This document shows, piece after piece, positions 12,208 to 26,854 of a stretch of DNA of 64,000 nucleotides (the first letter of the stretch is position 1; the number at the start of each line of letters is the position of its first letter). Location of the stretch: the NCBI GenBank assembly GCA_022497155.1, contig MU385714.1, positions 1,116,001 to 1,180,000 of the forward strand. Direction: 5' to 3'. This DNA is from Whalleya microplaca (Eukaryota; Ascomycota; Sordariomycetes; Xylariales; Xylariaceae). The position numbers were made by a program, and so were the translations under genes. The notes under the pieces were generated by a model, which saw only the letters and a list, made by a program, of their open reading frames with translations, made no database searches and had not been told where the DNA came from.

Positions 12208-12849
12208 GGCTTAGGACTTGTGATAGAGAATGGCTTAGGATGCAGGCAAAGGAAATAGACGCGACGATTCCAATCGAGTATCGATAGAAATACGTGTGTG
12301 AATGAACGAGGGCAGTTGTCGGCGATCGATGGCAATCGATGGTGATCTAAGAACCATATACAGGTCGGCGGGAAGCGGTCGGCATGAAGAGATGGGCGCG
12401 AAGAGGTAGACGGGTATGAGAGTGAATGTGGGGAGAAAGAGATGCATGTGCTGTTTGTTTCGCACAGATGAAAGTTACTTTTTACAATAGGGAAAGAACC
12501 TAGTTTGTGCTGAACAGAGGAGGCAACGACGTAAACAGAGATTACGAGTACCTAGTAGCTACATGCCGCAGCTTATGAAAAGGCTGACAGTATCTGGCAT
12601 TGTTTGCTTGTGAAATTCAGTATATTTATCCCGACTTCCCACCTACTCCGTCTAGAGCCCTTTGAGCGAGCCTACCTAGGTAGGTACTGAATCTAAAGGC
12701 TCGGGTTCTTGCTATCCTAGCCAGAATATACGGCTAGGGGGATACTTGTCTCCTCGTATCGGTGGTCAGAATGTAACATAAAACCCCAGATGAATATATA
12801 TCAAGGATGGGCTGCACCCACGTAGTATTCTATTCCTCTTACACCTGAT
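12208..12849. other. Intergenic region upstream of the zinc-finger gene
   Basis: This holds the promoter of the zinc-finger gene on its left side and the 3' region of the ARC15 gene on its right. No gene is recognised. Confidence 0.55.
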
Positions 12850-13611
12850 TTAAACCTTACGCCAATCTGTCATACATCGTTCTATACTCCCCAAGCCTGC
12901 AACATCTACGACCTTCTCATGCCAGCTCAATAGCACACTCATAGCTGCGCCCGTAGACTCGTTGACTGCCCCTGGCCTCGAGCCGAACTGACTAAACCCC
13001 GTAGCCTGCGGCGTCAAGCTCCGTGACTGCGACTTCGGCCCGCTGCTTGATGATCCCCCGGACATACCCTTGTATCTGTGCATCGTATTAGCCTCCTAAA
13101 TTGTGAAGTATAAATGTAAGAGTGAACACATACAAGTACTTCATCAGCACATCCAACAATTCGTTCCCACCGGGGGAGCTATAGATCCGCTGCAGCATCG
13201 GCGTCATCTCACTAGCTTTGATCGACTGCAGAACCTCAATGACTGTCTGCATGTGCGCGTCCTAATCGCATCGCCTCGTCGTCAGCCATCTTAAGTTCTG
13301 CATCCATACGGTACGGGAGTGACCAGTCTATATCCCTAGGCTCGTTAACGACATACCTTTGCCGCATCACCGCCATTGTACACCGGGGTCTCCAGACAGC
13401 CCCTCAACGCGCCCTCTGGATCTCCGCCGCGAAGCAGCTGTCGCACCTGGGAATTCAGCTGTCGGGCTTCGGGCTCGCTGATTTCGGGAAGCGGCGGGTG
13501 CAGCGTGCTGGTGTCGAAGTTCTGCGAGGAGTCTGGGTCGAGGGCATCGATGTTGATGGTTCGCCAGGCATCGCTGAGCGAGGCGGAGGTGTGTTGTTGG
13601 ATGATGGACAT
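12850..13611 (-). CDS. ARC15: Arp2/3 complex subunit p16 (ARPC5)
   Basis: Three exons (13611-13357, 13261-13134, 13075-12850) give 609 nt and 202 aa. The N-terminal part has TSASLSDAWRTINIDALDPD and LRGGDPEGALRGCLETPVYN. The middle reads DAHMQTVIEVLQSIKASEM followed by a YSSPGGNELLDVLMKYLYKG segment, and the end is AMSVLLSWHEKVVDVAGLGS with CMTDWRKV at the C-terminus; all are hallmark ARPC5 segments. A Ser/Gln-rich insertion (SGGSSSSGPKSQSRSLTPQ) after the YKGM motif makes it longer than animal p16, as is usual in filamentous fungi. It is a structural subunit of the seven-protein Arp2/3 complex that nucleates branched actin at endocytic patches and hyphal tips, and so functionally meets AP-2 alpha, although the two genes are not otherwise linked. 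Confidence 0.95.
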
Positions 13612-16600
13612 CTCCGCTTCGGGAAGCAGACAAGGCTGCTAGGAAAAGAGAGTCTGGGCACAGCAGGGGATCCAATCCCGTGCTCGATGTTGTAGTCAGG
13701 TACTCGCGCTTGCGCTCTCGGTATGTTAGCTGCGGCAAGGTCGTGTGCGAGAGGAGGCTCTTCTCAAGCTCTACATGCAGTGTCGGTGGACGTTGGAGAC
13801 ATGGTGGGGGAGCATTGACGTTGTTTGCTGCTATTGGAGATTTGGTAGGGCTGGGCGCTACAGAATGTGGCTGAGCCAACTAGTTAGGTGACAGGTGGTA
13901 CCTACTGCAAGTAGGTATGTAACTTCGCAGCTTGTTCGTTGGAATCCGCGAAATTGTGGCTTAGCCGTATCTACACTACTACGGTACTACCTAACCTTAG
14001 GCACCCTATATCACAGCAAAGTGGCAAGATGCACATTAGAGAAGGCATGTTGCATGCGAATGTACGACTCACATCAAAATATGCCAAATCATGTCATATC
14101 TGAAGATGGCATGTCTGAAGATGGCATGTCCTTATGAGTAATACTTGCCGTGTAAGATTGTGAAGACGCGAAGCCTTTTCGCCACGGATAGGTATTCACG
14201 GATCACTGGTCAGTATCTTCGGCGTTTACATGTACCAACGAATGTTAGAGATAGCCAATATACCTCGGGATACCGCATGTAGACTACTAGCTCATTAAAT
14301 CAACTCATAATTACCGAGCCTTGCCATGACAAGATGTTATACGAGACATGCAAGCTACCTAGGTATACCTACCTCACACCCTTACTTTTGACGGTCCAAC
14401 AGTTGGCTCACATTCCTCCGCTTAACATAGAACACACATGCGTTATGGGGCTGAGCAGTTTCAAATTGTCTTTGGGCTCCGAGTGAGTATGGAGGATTGT
14501 ATTGGGTACTAGGTACAAGTGAGTTGTTGCACAAATGGTATCGGTACTTTCATATGATCTGGATTCTGTATTTATCTACGGTTCTTTATGTTGCTTATCA
14601 CTCGTTCACTTATTAATGTAATACTAGAATAGGATGTGCAGAGTTAAGAAGAGTTAAATAAGATGTAAATTCATAAGCCTGACTCGAAAATAACTATATC
14701 GTTTCAATACGAAGACTAAGGGCGTGGTAGATAGAAAGAATAACATCCTCTACATCTGACATTGTCTGTTTTCAGGTGCAAACTAGTCGTATCACATAGG
14801 CTAAACAATCACCTTAAGATGGTCCCCCACTGACTCTATGCATATTTGTACTACACACCTTCATTGCTAATGACTCCTGACTATTGCTATAAGTGAGCAG
14901 ACTATACAGTCACGATGTCACTAACATATACTATACAAAGTAGTATATCCCATTGGCTTGTTCATAAAAGGTTAAAATTAGGTATATAATCCTGCTATCA
15001 TATCACCAAGTATACATCAGCAAGTATAATGTCCTGGCAGGTATCTCTCGCGTACACATGTGTTCATATACCTTGATATATTTATGGGGCGTAGATATGT
15101 TAATTCATAGTTTCGTTGTCTTTGTCGCTTCCATACAGAAGCTCTATTACCTCGTCAAGTCTGCAGGCCCCTCGGTCGCTCTTCTGAACATGCAGCCGTT
15201 CAATAGCACCCTGCACAGCACTGGTATGCACAAGTTTGCAGCTTTGATACTTACCATTATTTAACTCTCATTAGGATCTATCATTAACTTTCTATTTGGT
15301 GACTATGTCTACATGAACTTTGCCTTGCGTGTGCCTTTTGTCTAAGTAGGTAGTCTTAAAGCTATATTGATGTGTTACAGTCAGATAGCCCTATAAGAGG
15401 GCTGTGACTCTGTTAAATTGTTCAATTACCAGTCTTAAAACCTGTTGTTATTCTAGCCATCTTGAGCTTAAGAATAGAGGCAGTTTGATGGCACTAAGTA
15501 GTGACGAATAAGATGAGCTGGAAGACCCGGCTGGCATACTACTGTATAATATATTAGAGTAACTCGAAAAGCCTGCTATGAGTGGTTGCTAAAATGAAAA
15601 CAAGAAGAAATCCATAGCCCATATGCTTTGGCTCTAACGATGCTACAACATATTGATAGCATGTGAAAAGAAATATCCCTTCTTACTCCTTTAAAAACAC
15701 CTAACACTATATTAACAAGTAAATTGTACAGCGGACTGGATTTTCTATGCTTTAGTAGAATACAATAGCAAACAATCAGTATAGAGGGTCACACAGTTAG
15801 CTACCATATAGTCATCCTGGTGCTACATTATTCGTTATAATTAAAGATGTCATCTGAGCAAAACCAGGAAAATTTCTCCAACTCGAATGCTAGGAAAATA
15901 TTTTATTTTTTTAACATCTGTAAATTGCTCACATAAGCACTCCTGCACGATTGGCGGCATCATTGGTGAGCTTAGTGATGGAGTGGTTGATCACGTTCTT
16001 TGCGTGCACTAACGGCACACAACATTGCGCATCTCTTCGAGACGCTGTCGATCGAATAATACATCGGCTGAACCCTACAGATCGTCATCCTCATGATTAA
16101 TTGAACGACGGATACAGAGTCTGTATAAGGCAGTATATGGATACACTTCGCACTCTTTCGCTTTCGCCTCCGCCTCCGCCTGCAGCGTTCTATTGGACTG
16201 GTCAAGATACTGAGCTGCAGTACAGTATACGTAACCAAGCCTTTATCAAGCAAACCACAGAGTAACCGGTCAAGATGCCTGTTTTATTAATTGAGGCTGG
16301 CTGTCCTCACTCGCCAAGAGGATTTCCGAATCGCTCTCTTTATTGGTTTTCATAGCAAACTGGCATGCTAATAGGATGTGCCCCTATTCTGATTTGCCCC
16401 CTAGAATAAGTCTTTTAAACATGATAATTGTATATTACAGCCGAAGAGTAATTGTTTAGCTTGAATCTTTATATTAAAGAGCCAATTGAATAAAGCTAGT
16501 ATGTCTTGTGATACCAAAGCAGACGTGATCATCGTCGTGGCTCTCGAGACTACTGCATGGTAAAAGGACTATACATGGACGTACCGCTTTTTCAATATAG

Positions 16601-19600
16601 TCATCCAACGAAACTTGCACCAATGAAAAAAAGAACAATACCATGCCAGAGCTGTTGTAAAGGGGAAACGGTAGGTGCCAATGCCTTACAATTCATCGGA
16701 TGTAGCCTGCCGGTTGAGCACTCCTATCTAGCAGTTTCCATATAGGTAACGTTGCAGAACATCGTTTCTTTTAAGGTTTCGAACAATAGTGAGGTCGTTG
16801 TAGCAACAGGCACTTAACAAAATGCTGCGAGTATTCAGGGGCTGAAACTGAACAGCACAAGATCGAGAAAATGTATTATGATCTCTAGTAGTCCCTAGCA
16901 CCTCTAAGCATGCTTCAAATTTATTCTTTATTAACTCATACTCATCTAATTATTTCCAGCATATCTCTTGAAGCAGTTTTTCTGAAAGAAAATAGTACAG
17001 CAATGTAAACTAGCAAGATAGATATTTACTTGGTGTTGGAATACCATTAGGTTTGGTGACCATAGCGAGACTCTGCTCCCTGCCCGTCCATGTCTGAAAA
17101 CAGAACCAACGAGCAAGTCTTCGGCCCGACAGCGCAGTGCAATGACACCCCGTAGGAAAGCTACCAACCTCCTAAGTAGATAGGATCCACAGCTTCTGGC
17201 GAATTCTAGAAGTCGTCAGTCTAGCTTCACGAGAGTCTTTCATGGGGTATGAATAATCCAGCTAGTGTCAAAATCGAGTTACCAGAAATTTACCAATTCA
17301 TTATTTCAATGGTCTAGTTTGAGGGTTGGACACGACCAATGTCGGTATGCTATTTTCAATTGAGACGGTACTTTTTATCCAATGGAAATCGGAATATTTG
17401 CCTTTAGCCTGTAACCGGTGAATAATTGATGAGCGATGTTGGCTGGCTGGAGATGACATTGATCGTTCTTTGGCGCCTGTCTGTCGGTCCGAGAAATATT
17501 GATACGAATCGATGTTGATATTATGGAGAAATTGATTGGAAATGACCTATTCGCCAGGAGTCGTTCACCAACCACCTCTGTGCCGGCGGCGTTGTGCGAA
17601 CATGGCTTCTCATCAGAAGCATTCAGGCACCGAGCTTCAAAGCATCGATGATTCTTCATCGGCGAGCCCGTCGAGTGTGGAAGTGTGGGTGTGATGATGG
17701 CGTAATGTATAGGCAAGGATTGCACGGAGAAGCAGATTCCTCGTTAGCGACGGTATTATTGAGTCAATAAACACATATATCGTATCAGAAGAGAAATGAT
17801 GTCCATGCGAACGTGCCAGATACGACCATGACAGTGGTTAAAATTGTTTCATGTGTGCTGTACCTACCTTACCCATATGCACTAATTTGGGAAGCTGTTG
17901 ACATCCAAGTTGGAGACAAGCCCCTGGGAAAGCTCCAAACTGCCGGGGCGATGTGTACTCCTGGTCCTTGTTGGCGGAGTGACATCGATGCGTGAGAGAC
18001 CGGCCAAGCAGCCCAAGCTTATGAGCTTACTACCAGATATGGCGAAAAGGATCCCGGAAGTTCAAAGGATTGAAACGGACGTCCAATGGTTCTCCTATTA
18101 AGGTAGGGTTGAGTAAAAGTTTTCCTCCCTACTCGGTGAGCACGGCAATCGCCAAGGTGAGAGCGCATGGCAAACCATAATGGCGGAATCTGTTCCCCGG
18201 TGCTGTGAGCCTTCGTTGACCGGGGTTCGACAGGGCAATCATGACCCCAACTCCAATTGGAGTAGCATGACAGGTCTAAAATCCCGAGATTTTCATGTCT
18301 GAGCACAGAGAAACCTGTCGAACAATAGCTGTGCGCTGATCTTAACGTTGACCGACTCCTTATGCTAACTTTCTGGATTGCGTAAGCTCTTCAAACTACC
18401 ATTATCTGGTATGTACATCGTCCGAACTTGGAGAGCTTTCGGTCAGGTATTGCAAAAAAGAAGCCAAATAGGAAGAAACGTTCTGGAAATGATCCGGTGG
18501 GCCTATCATGCGCCAAGGGTCTTGATGACATGGTTATGGTACAGTTCGGATTTCTGCCGTCTCATCGGCTCCACTCCGCCTAGCTAGGTATCGCCGCATC
18601 GAGGGACCAAGGCGCTGGGACGACAAGGCGAAGATAGGGCACCAGAGACTTTACAGAGAGTTCAGGCCGAGGCTTTACTATGATCATGGCTTGTACAGTA
18701 CAGGAGTTACTTGATAGTCATCATCAAACAGCATTTCATTAGAAGCTATCTGGTTTAATCTACGACCTGTCAAATCATATACTTGATTGGTCCTGAGAAT
18801 GACCAAGGCGCGTCATCATGCCGAGTGTAAGTCTGGGCAATGGCGATCGAGAGACCATACATCGTCTCACCCAGTAAGTACCAGCCTGTTGGTACATCAC
18901 GTACCGCAAACCAGTGGAACTGCGGACGTAGGGAAAGCTTGATATCTCGATGTAGAGCGCGGCTGAGGATGTTACGTACCATAGACAATGTGGATGCCGG
19001 CAGAGTGCCGTGACGGGGCTCTTCGCGTCGAGACCGCGTATAATTCTATTGAACTGTATCCACTCTGTGGAGTTGAGGAAGACTTCCAACGTTCTCCTGG
19101 CTTCGCTGGTACGTATACATACCCAGTACATATGATTACTACAAGGAAGAAAACTCTTATCCAGGGGAAAATCTGATGTTTCCGGATGAGGCAATAGGTT
19201 CTTCAAAGTCCAACGGTAAGTCCCAACGGGTTGTGCGGTGATAGCCATAAACAAGAGAGAGCTGGTAGGCGAATGCCGCGCATAGAGATCATTGGATCTC
19301 GTGGGTCTCTCACATAAGTTTAAGGGGCTTGAAGTCGGCGAAAGGCTGTCACTGGCAGGTCCAGCTTCTAGAAGACTTTAAACGCCTGGAAGCATACGGC
19401 TAAGCTTCGGGACCAATAGGAAAGATCCGCAAGGCTATGTGGGGATCTTACGAAAGGTTACTAGCTATCTAAAGGGCCATTGAGAGTGCGGCGTCGTAGT
19501 AACTGAGTTTTCCCTCCTTTTCTTGGATGGCACCATTGGCTCGTGGCGATTGAGGCTCGAACCAACAGATAGCAGCAGGATTCACGCGGTGATGTCGTTG

Positions 19601-22600
19601 ATCAAGCAGTTGAAATGTCACATGATGATGAAACACTGCGCAATGCATGGGGATATGTAAGGCCTCATGCCATTTGCGACCGTTAAAGGCACGCCAAGAC
19701 GCACGATGTTCTGCGGAAGCTAGCCGGTGGATGAACCAAAATATTTGAGGGAAAAAGTTTATATTGCCCGCTAAAACTTAGGTGCCGCAGCGATACGGTG
19801 CGATACTAGCACGGCGGACCCCGGAGCATGAAGGAAATGCAGGAAATACTACATGGTATACTGTCTATTGTGAGCTTGTGCCGGGTCATCCATGATTTGG
19901 AACACAATGCTGACATTGTTTTTGTTGAGTCCGAAAGTTGAAACAGCCTATTCCGGTTACCTGACAATCCATTGTTCATATATTATACCCAAAAGAGCAA
20001 GACGCAACCCGGAAGTGATTAATTTGGCTTGGGAATCTGGGCTGTCAAGGGACGGGCGGTTGGGCTGCCTAATGCAGGAACCGTCCGGGATACAGGGGAC
20101 CTAGTGGAGAGCCATGTGCCCTTGTAACTGATCCGGTCGTGGACTGATGGTTATCGACGAGTATCAAGTACACGGTACTTATGATACCCACTTGGAGGTT
20201 CAAAAGGTGACAAGAAACTACATGCTGTCATCTCCATGGTCTCTCAGCTTGACGTAACCACTTACAGGAAGACTCTGGAATGCTGTGAAATCCCGAGTAC
20301 ATGTAGAAGGTTACTACTATGTACACAATAGGGGAAGAGCTAAAATTGATCATGAAAATGATAATAATAACTCGGAGGTTGGGAAAACACCCTGAATAGT
20401 TCTGAAGATAATACGTAATCTGAAGATGGGAGGCTAAACCGAGCGTACCCTGAATAGTTACATGTGTGTACCACATGCACCCGCAGATTGGCCCATGTAG
20501 ATAGTCTCTCTCATGTACAGTTCTAGATGCTTTGCAAGGCTGGCGGATGACAACTATGTACCACCGCGGAGGTATGAAAGGCTGATGAGCCTGACGAGGT
20601 TCGAGATATTACGAACACGGGGAATAATGAGAAAATTTTTAAATAATGATAACATCAAAATTTTCTGGGAAAGAAAATAATTGTCTTGATGACCCCCTGT
20701 CTTGGACAGCTGAGCGTCTGTTACAGTGTAGTGGGGAATCATTAATTATGTAAAGCTCTAGGCCTCGATAGAGACAATGTATTGTGCAGTACAGTGCACA
20801 GTAGTGGAGGCAGCACTAGAACCCCAACTATGATCTCCTTCTAGAAGTCCCGATGGAAGACATCTACCTAGTACAATACCTTCGTCCATATTCTCCATCT
20901 ACCGGTGCTGGCAGCCTGGCTTGCGTACGTAATTCGCAGCCCCGATATGGCTAGGAAAGGCTACAAGCGTCGTGGGACTAATATGGGGGAAGACCCAATA
21001 TCGGAATTACGATCGAAAATGAGTATGTTGTTTAATTTGTATGCCGGTAAGGCGAGAGCGCTGATATGCAGGTTGCCGCCACAATAACAGTCCGGGGATC
21101 AGACGAAGGCCAATACTGGCCTCGAGTTGCTTCCCTATTCGGTACGGGTCACATAATTCGCTTGCTGCTCCTCTTAGGGGCTGTCACTGGCAATGATGAA
21201 TGTCTATGCTGCCTAGCTTCGATTACAGGGTGCTGCTGTATATCGCCTTCTAATGAAGACACAAGGTTGCCGCTTCCATCATCTTGGCCGTCGATATATT
21301 CGAGATCTCCATGTTGTACTACATGTACTATGATTTCGAGGCGCTAGTGAAGAGCAAACGAGAAATCAGGACAGTGGTCATATTGATCTTATTTCGGCAA
21401 ACGAGGCAGGTCTGGTGACCATGTTTGTCTGGCTGATTTGCTTTCTGTTCTGCCACACTCAAGCTGCAAATTAGTTGGTCGACATACGCTTCTACGTGGA
21501 TGACAATTGTCGAAAGGCTGTCTACGTTGACGCAATCGGACCGCGCGCTCCAGCCTCTGCGCCTCGGCAAGCTTATCAATCATCGTTCTCGAAGGTTGCA
21601 ATGCTATTATGAAAGAATAAAAATAAAAACTTCGCCTCAGCTAGGCAAATTAACAGGCGATTCAGCTGAAACGTGTGCGTGTTACCAGGCCACGCATTGT
21701 CTGGTGATAGAGTTCCTGATGAGTCTTACGAAATGGCGCCTCTCGGATCCTTTTGCCTGAAAAAGGGTGTGTTTCTTGACATCGCCAATCTCTAGAATGT
21801 GATCCGATTTGTGTACAGACCTATGCGCATTTTCTAGCTTTGCCTCGACTGCTGCTGACCTAAGCCCAGAATGCAACGCTTGCTCCCGTCTTACAGTGGT
21901 TGTTCGGACGAACAACGGGACCAGTTCCGCGCCGGGGTCAAAGTGGTTGCATTGAAACCTTCCTTTCAAGGTATTAGGTTAGCGGACAGTTCGCCTACTT
22001 CAGACTATTCTGGCATCGTCCAATCGCCTACGCGCTGAAACAGGTCTTAGTAGCGCGATCAACGTTGATCTATCTGAGTCATTCCACAGATGTCGATATG
22101 GCAATATGGCCGTATCTCGTGGGGGGTTCGTCCATCGCGAGTGCGATGCCATGACCGCAGTTATAGTCATCAGACCAATAAGCCATGTCGACCACATACT
22201 CGCTGACATAGTGCTACCGCATTTTCTATTGATGATTCAGACGCGGACAGACGCACGTCATCCAAGCCTTCCTGCTCCGAGTACGACAGACAAGGCTACA
22301 TTGATATCACCAACGCAGCCTACAGACCCCGGGGGGCGCAGTCATCCTGCCGTTGCTACCGTCGTCTTGCTGTACTATCAGCTGACGGCTATTCTAGGAG
22401 AATGGTACGACACCCACCGTAGACGAGCAACGCATCTCGAAAGGTCGATTCTCGAGTAGTATATACATTATGCTGTGCAAGCCGCGGCATCGACCATGCC
22501 CGTGGTAGCCGTTGTGTGGTGTAAAGCTGCACGGGAACCCGCGCACATGTTTATAGACAATGTCTCGGGCTTGTCAAATATCTTACGACAGATGAATCTC

Positions 22601-25600
22601 GGTACAACGAATCTGGTTCCATAGCTCTGGAATAGGCATTACGTGTGAGTACAGAAGGGCAATAGCAAATGACAGTCCCCTTCCAGAGCCGTTGCACCTA
22701 CAACATTAGCCATCCCCACAGGAGACCCGCCTTCGCAAATATCCGCTGAATACGTCACAACCTAGAGCTGCCTCAGCTTGATACATCTATATGCTACGCC
22801 GGCACACATTGAATGCTACGATTCCTGTGAGGTTAACTATACTCTCGAGCTTATAGGCACGGTGTTGCCCAAGTCGCTTACTCATGTCGTCAGTCCATCG
22901 GGGACCTTGGGATCGTAGATGTATTGTGCATTATCGTGTACTCCGTACGCATAAGAGTATTGATTTCAGCATCAAACAAGAAAATAATCGCTATGCATGC
23001 AACAACTTGAGTATGTTACGATCCTATCTTAGCTCCCTTAGCCCATGAGTAGTGGCTTTGGTGCAACCTGTTCACGAGCTGAATACCTGGACATCGCGAG
23101 GGCTTGTTGAAGCCCTCGGGCGGATTGCTGAGAAACGTGGACCAAACACACCCTACCAAAATCTCCAGTCCGGTGCAGCCAACCTTCCTAAGAATAGAGG
23201 GGTTACCAGATACAGTCGGTTCATGGCCCCCAAACCAATCGATACCCAAGTTGGACGAGTCTTCCTAACTTGGGCTTCAACATGCAGCGATTGACTTTGC
23301 TGTCCCTCGCCCATGCGCCGTGCAACCAATCTCCTGTCGATCCTGTATCTGAAAGATGGCATCAGCGTTGATGCTATACTACATTCTAAATTGTATGTAT
23401 CATCGTAGAAGTGAGAATAGATACGAATCAAGCACATTCGCTTCAAAAAAATTATAAGATGCGCAGACGATTCTGCTAAAGAACACCCGGCGGCTGACCT
23501 GCAGGTAGTATAGCGTACACCAAGTATCGTCGGCCTTCCTGCCGCTGAAGTTAGCTTACATTGGCCGAGGTGGCCGACTTACAAGCGTATACTGCTACGA
23601 TGCATTCGGAATCATTCCCACGCCAGCGGCACAGTGGCAGCAATATGTAGCAACATGTGAGAGATCTTCGTAACATTCAGCAATCGTGGCACACTCGAAT
23701 AACCCGACCAGGCCGACTTCTACGGTTCGATGTTGTCATTGAGGAATCAGGCACAGTGCAGTGGCTCGTGTTCCCCCAATTTCACACTGATTTTTTCAAA
23801 TTATTCTTCCTTCCGTCTTCCCCTAGTCCCGTTGACCCGCTTATGGAGCTCTCAATCAGTCAGAACACCCAGGTAACTCTGGTAGTGCACCCTATTCTCC
23901 GTTGTCTACCTCCAAGGAGCATCTTGCAGCTTGAACGGCAGAGGGAGGAGACGAAAAAGGATAGGTAGACCTGTTGTCCAATTCACAAGCCCGGCTGAAA
24001 GGCTTCTACTAGTATGTAAAGCTCCTCAAGGTCGGGCTGAAATATTGAGGTTGCGTTGCACCACAGAAGGGTCCAAAATTTTCAGGCCTTAGATGCGAAC
24101 TGCTATTGCAGGTTTCAAACAAGGGAAACAAACAAGAGCCTCCAACAGGATGTCAGACATGACTGATCAGAATCTGGTTGGTGGACATTACCCTACACAA
24201 AGTACCGTACACATAAAGAAGAAGATATTGTTTTCCCAGCGCCCAGCGGGCTCAGATTTCAGACACACCCCAGACTTGTGTTGCCGGGTCCATGCTAGTG
24301 CAAAAGGCAAAAAGCATTCGAGAAAAATTCGAAAATACTAGGAACCCAGTGAAGCCCAGTTTTAGCGTCAGGGGAATATTACCGGAGTGGAGCAGGCTGC
24401 CCCCAAAAGACAAAGAGGATCTCCCTGGACATGACCCCTGTTAGACGCAAAAAAATTTAAGAAAAAATTAATAAATCCTAGAAGAATTTGGCACGCGGCC
24501 CCCAGTCTATATTATGTCCATTCTCAGGTACAGGCTACAGGGCTCTGTGAGAAGAAGCCTTGAACAACAGCCCCAAGCAAGCCTGAGGCCCAGCTTGCAT
24601 TGTATAGTTGCAGTAGGGTCAGTGCAGGTGGTCAACAACCTCTTTCAACTGCTAACAGAGCTGCTTCTGGCATAACAGGATGGAAGAGGTTACTTGGATG
24701 TACTTCGACAACAGCAGCCGATGCTACAATACCTCCACCATCGTACAATATGTACAAGACTCTTGTCGCCGGCCAGCAGGGTCATCCCATTTCTAGCCAA
24801 AACCACATGGATAAACGAACCCAAGTCACGATGAATCTGTTTCTACTGTTTTTGCTGATCCACAGCCTAGGGACACTATTTGAGGAGTCTCCCGTTTACT
24901 CGGTACTACGTGGTAATATCTAATACCGTAACATACCCTACCGGCCTATCCTATTTACTACTTTGTATGTACTGCCTACGTACATGTAGATACTTAGCTA
25001 GACTACTGCGTACTGCGTACATAGTATGCATACCGTACTAAAAATAAAACTAGGCCTAATGAAGTAGTAATGGGTTTCATTGTGACAGGAAGGAGAGTAA
25101 CAACACATTGAAGGAACATAACAGACTTTTAAGTTACTGCAGCTGCATTGCAGCATTAACATTAACACATTAACTGCGACTAAACATAGTCACCACATAT
25201 GTAATATGTAACATGCTTGCTCCCTCACCTTGGAAGCCTTGCAGCGACATCCTGATAAGTATCGCTACTTCGACATAGTATCTCCTTTTAATTCCCGTTC
25301 TCCTGGATCACTGGGCTGGGCTGGCTGGGAAGGGTACCTAGACCTGGTCCCCGTCACCCAAGTCGTCATGTCGCGTAAATAGGGTGGAGAGGTACTTTGA
25401 ACCTAGTCCCCTGCCAGAAGCACGCGGGTTGCTAGGCCGTCAGACCGTCCAAATTGCCATTAATGTCCCTGAAAAGAGTAAAGTACCTGTCTACCTGGGA
25501 CTCTTCATTCGGGATGGGGGATGTTCGAGAGCTGGTAAATGAGCCACATTTTCAACCCTTCCCCTTGAAAAAGGGCAAAAGGGCAAAAGAAGTACATGTA

Positions 25601-25740
25601 GGTACGGTACCTGACTTAGATCCATTCTGGGCCCCGGGTACCCAGGTGGTAAAGGTGGTAAAGGTGGTAATGCCCACCCCCAGCAAGCCCAGCTGCTTAA
25701 GCAAAAGGCTACGTATAAGATGAAATGGAGTCCCTTCCCA
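13612..25740. other. Gene-poor region, no gene recognised (left half of a 24-kb desert)
   Basis: Beyond the ARC15 promoter, no reading frame shows a recognisable domain, plausible exon chain or coding bias. The part from about 14.2 to 17 kb is AT-rich with dense TA steps and stops in all frames. From about 17 to 25 kb composition is more balanced, but frames stay short; the longest, 157 codons from an ATG on the minus strand ending at 18775, shows no motif. The texture fits old repeats degraded by mutation (RIP or drift), but no transposase or reverse-transcriptase remnant could be identified by eye. A short GAAGATGGCATGTC(T/C) duplication occurs near 14101-14130. Confidence 0.55.
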
Positions 25741-26854
25741 CGTTCCTAAATTCTTTTTGTGAAAATTCCCTATCCATCATCCTAAATTCTTTCCTGTATA
25801 AGTAATAGACTCTCTCCCTCATCTCCCTCCCGACGCAATTTCCCTCTGGCACTTTGCTGCTTAGCCTTGAAGCATCACGATTCGGCACGAGAGTAAAGGG
25901 AGACTACTCTTCGCATCACCACCCACACCAGCCAGCACCAGCCGCAGCAACTCGGCGAACACCACCGTTACCACTTGTACGACTGTTCCAGCGCTATCCA
26001 GTGCTGCATTTAGCGATCGATCCACTTGCACCTGCGTGCTGCAACGGTCCAGCCCTGAAAGCATATTCAGCTTAGCGACCTGCAGTGTACCTGACATATA
26101 TACAAACTATACGGCCACGACAAAGGCAATAATACAACGACGCCAAAATCCATAATACCTCAGCTTCCCGAAACCTGCGTGACAGCTCCTTTGGACAAAA
26201 GATCCGGACAAAAGGCCAGCCTTCCACCGCGTCTTCTCTGCCTGTCTCAGCTTCACGAGCTTTCAGCTGGCTTCCATCGCAGCCGACGGGACCCCCTACG
26301 CACATACTGGACTATAATAGGAACTGCCGAGCATATAAATTCTGCCGTCATCCCCTTGACGCTCTGGTGCTGACCTCAGAAAAATTAATTGCGAGCCATC
26401 CATACGCGAAACACCTCGGCGACTAGTACAGATACATTCGTTTCAACGACCCTGAAGTCTTCTACTCGGTCAAGCAACCCTAGCACCCGCTGCATATCAT
26501 CGCCCCAACCTGCTCACCAATCCCAATCCGCACCAGCCTATACTTGTCCGTTCTCTCGGGCTTTCCTACGTTGTTGCGCAACGACGCCTAAAAATGTGAG
26601 TCAGACTGCAGCATCGAATTTCAACCCTGGTTTCTCCTAGTTTCTATTTCTATGTTGCTTCAGACTGCGCACCCAGTCGCAACCGGCCTCTCGCGAGCAA
26701 TGGCGGCGATGGTCACTCGTACAGCATAGTCATAGTCCCCCCTTTTAAATTTCCTATATATTTGAAGCCTAGTAATCCCAATTTTGCTCTTGCTGACCTT
26801 CGTTCCTTTCCCACCTTTAGTTTCTCCACGTCACCGCAGTCTACACCTTGCACA
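25741..26854 (+). other. Pyrimidine-rich leader-like region before a small ORF
   Basis: The composition shifts here from the desert to CT/CA-rich sequence like that of fungal promoters and 5' leaders. A GTGAGT donor-like site lies near 26595. AG acceptor-like sites occur just before the small ORF at 26855. This may be the 5' part of a transcript; the evidence is only compositional. Confidence 0.3.

Noticed and set aside
18775..19248. 157-codon minus-strand frame from an ATG in the desert
   Set aside because: No domain, no coding bias and no partner exons; a frame of this length is plausible by chance in 24 kb at moderate GC.
19551..19572. GGCTCGAACC, resembling the T-arm of a tRNA on the minus strand
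   Set aside because: No matching acceptor stem, D-arm or anticodon arm could be found around it.
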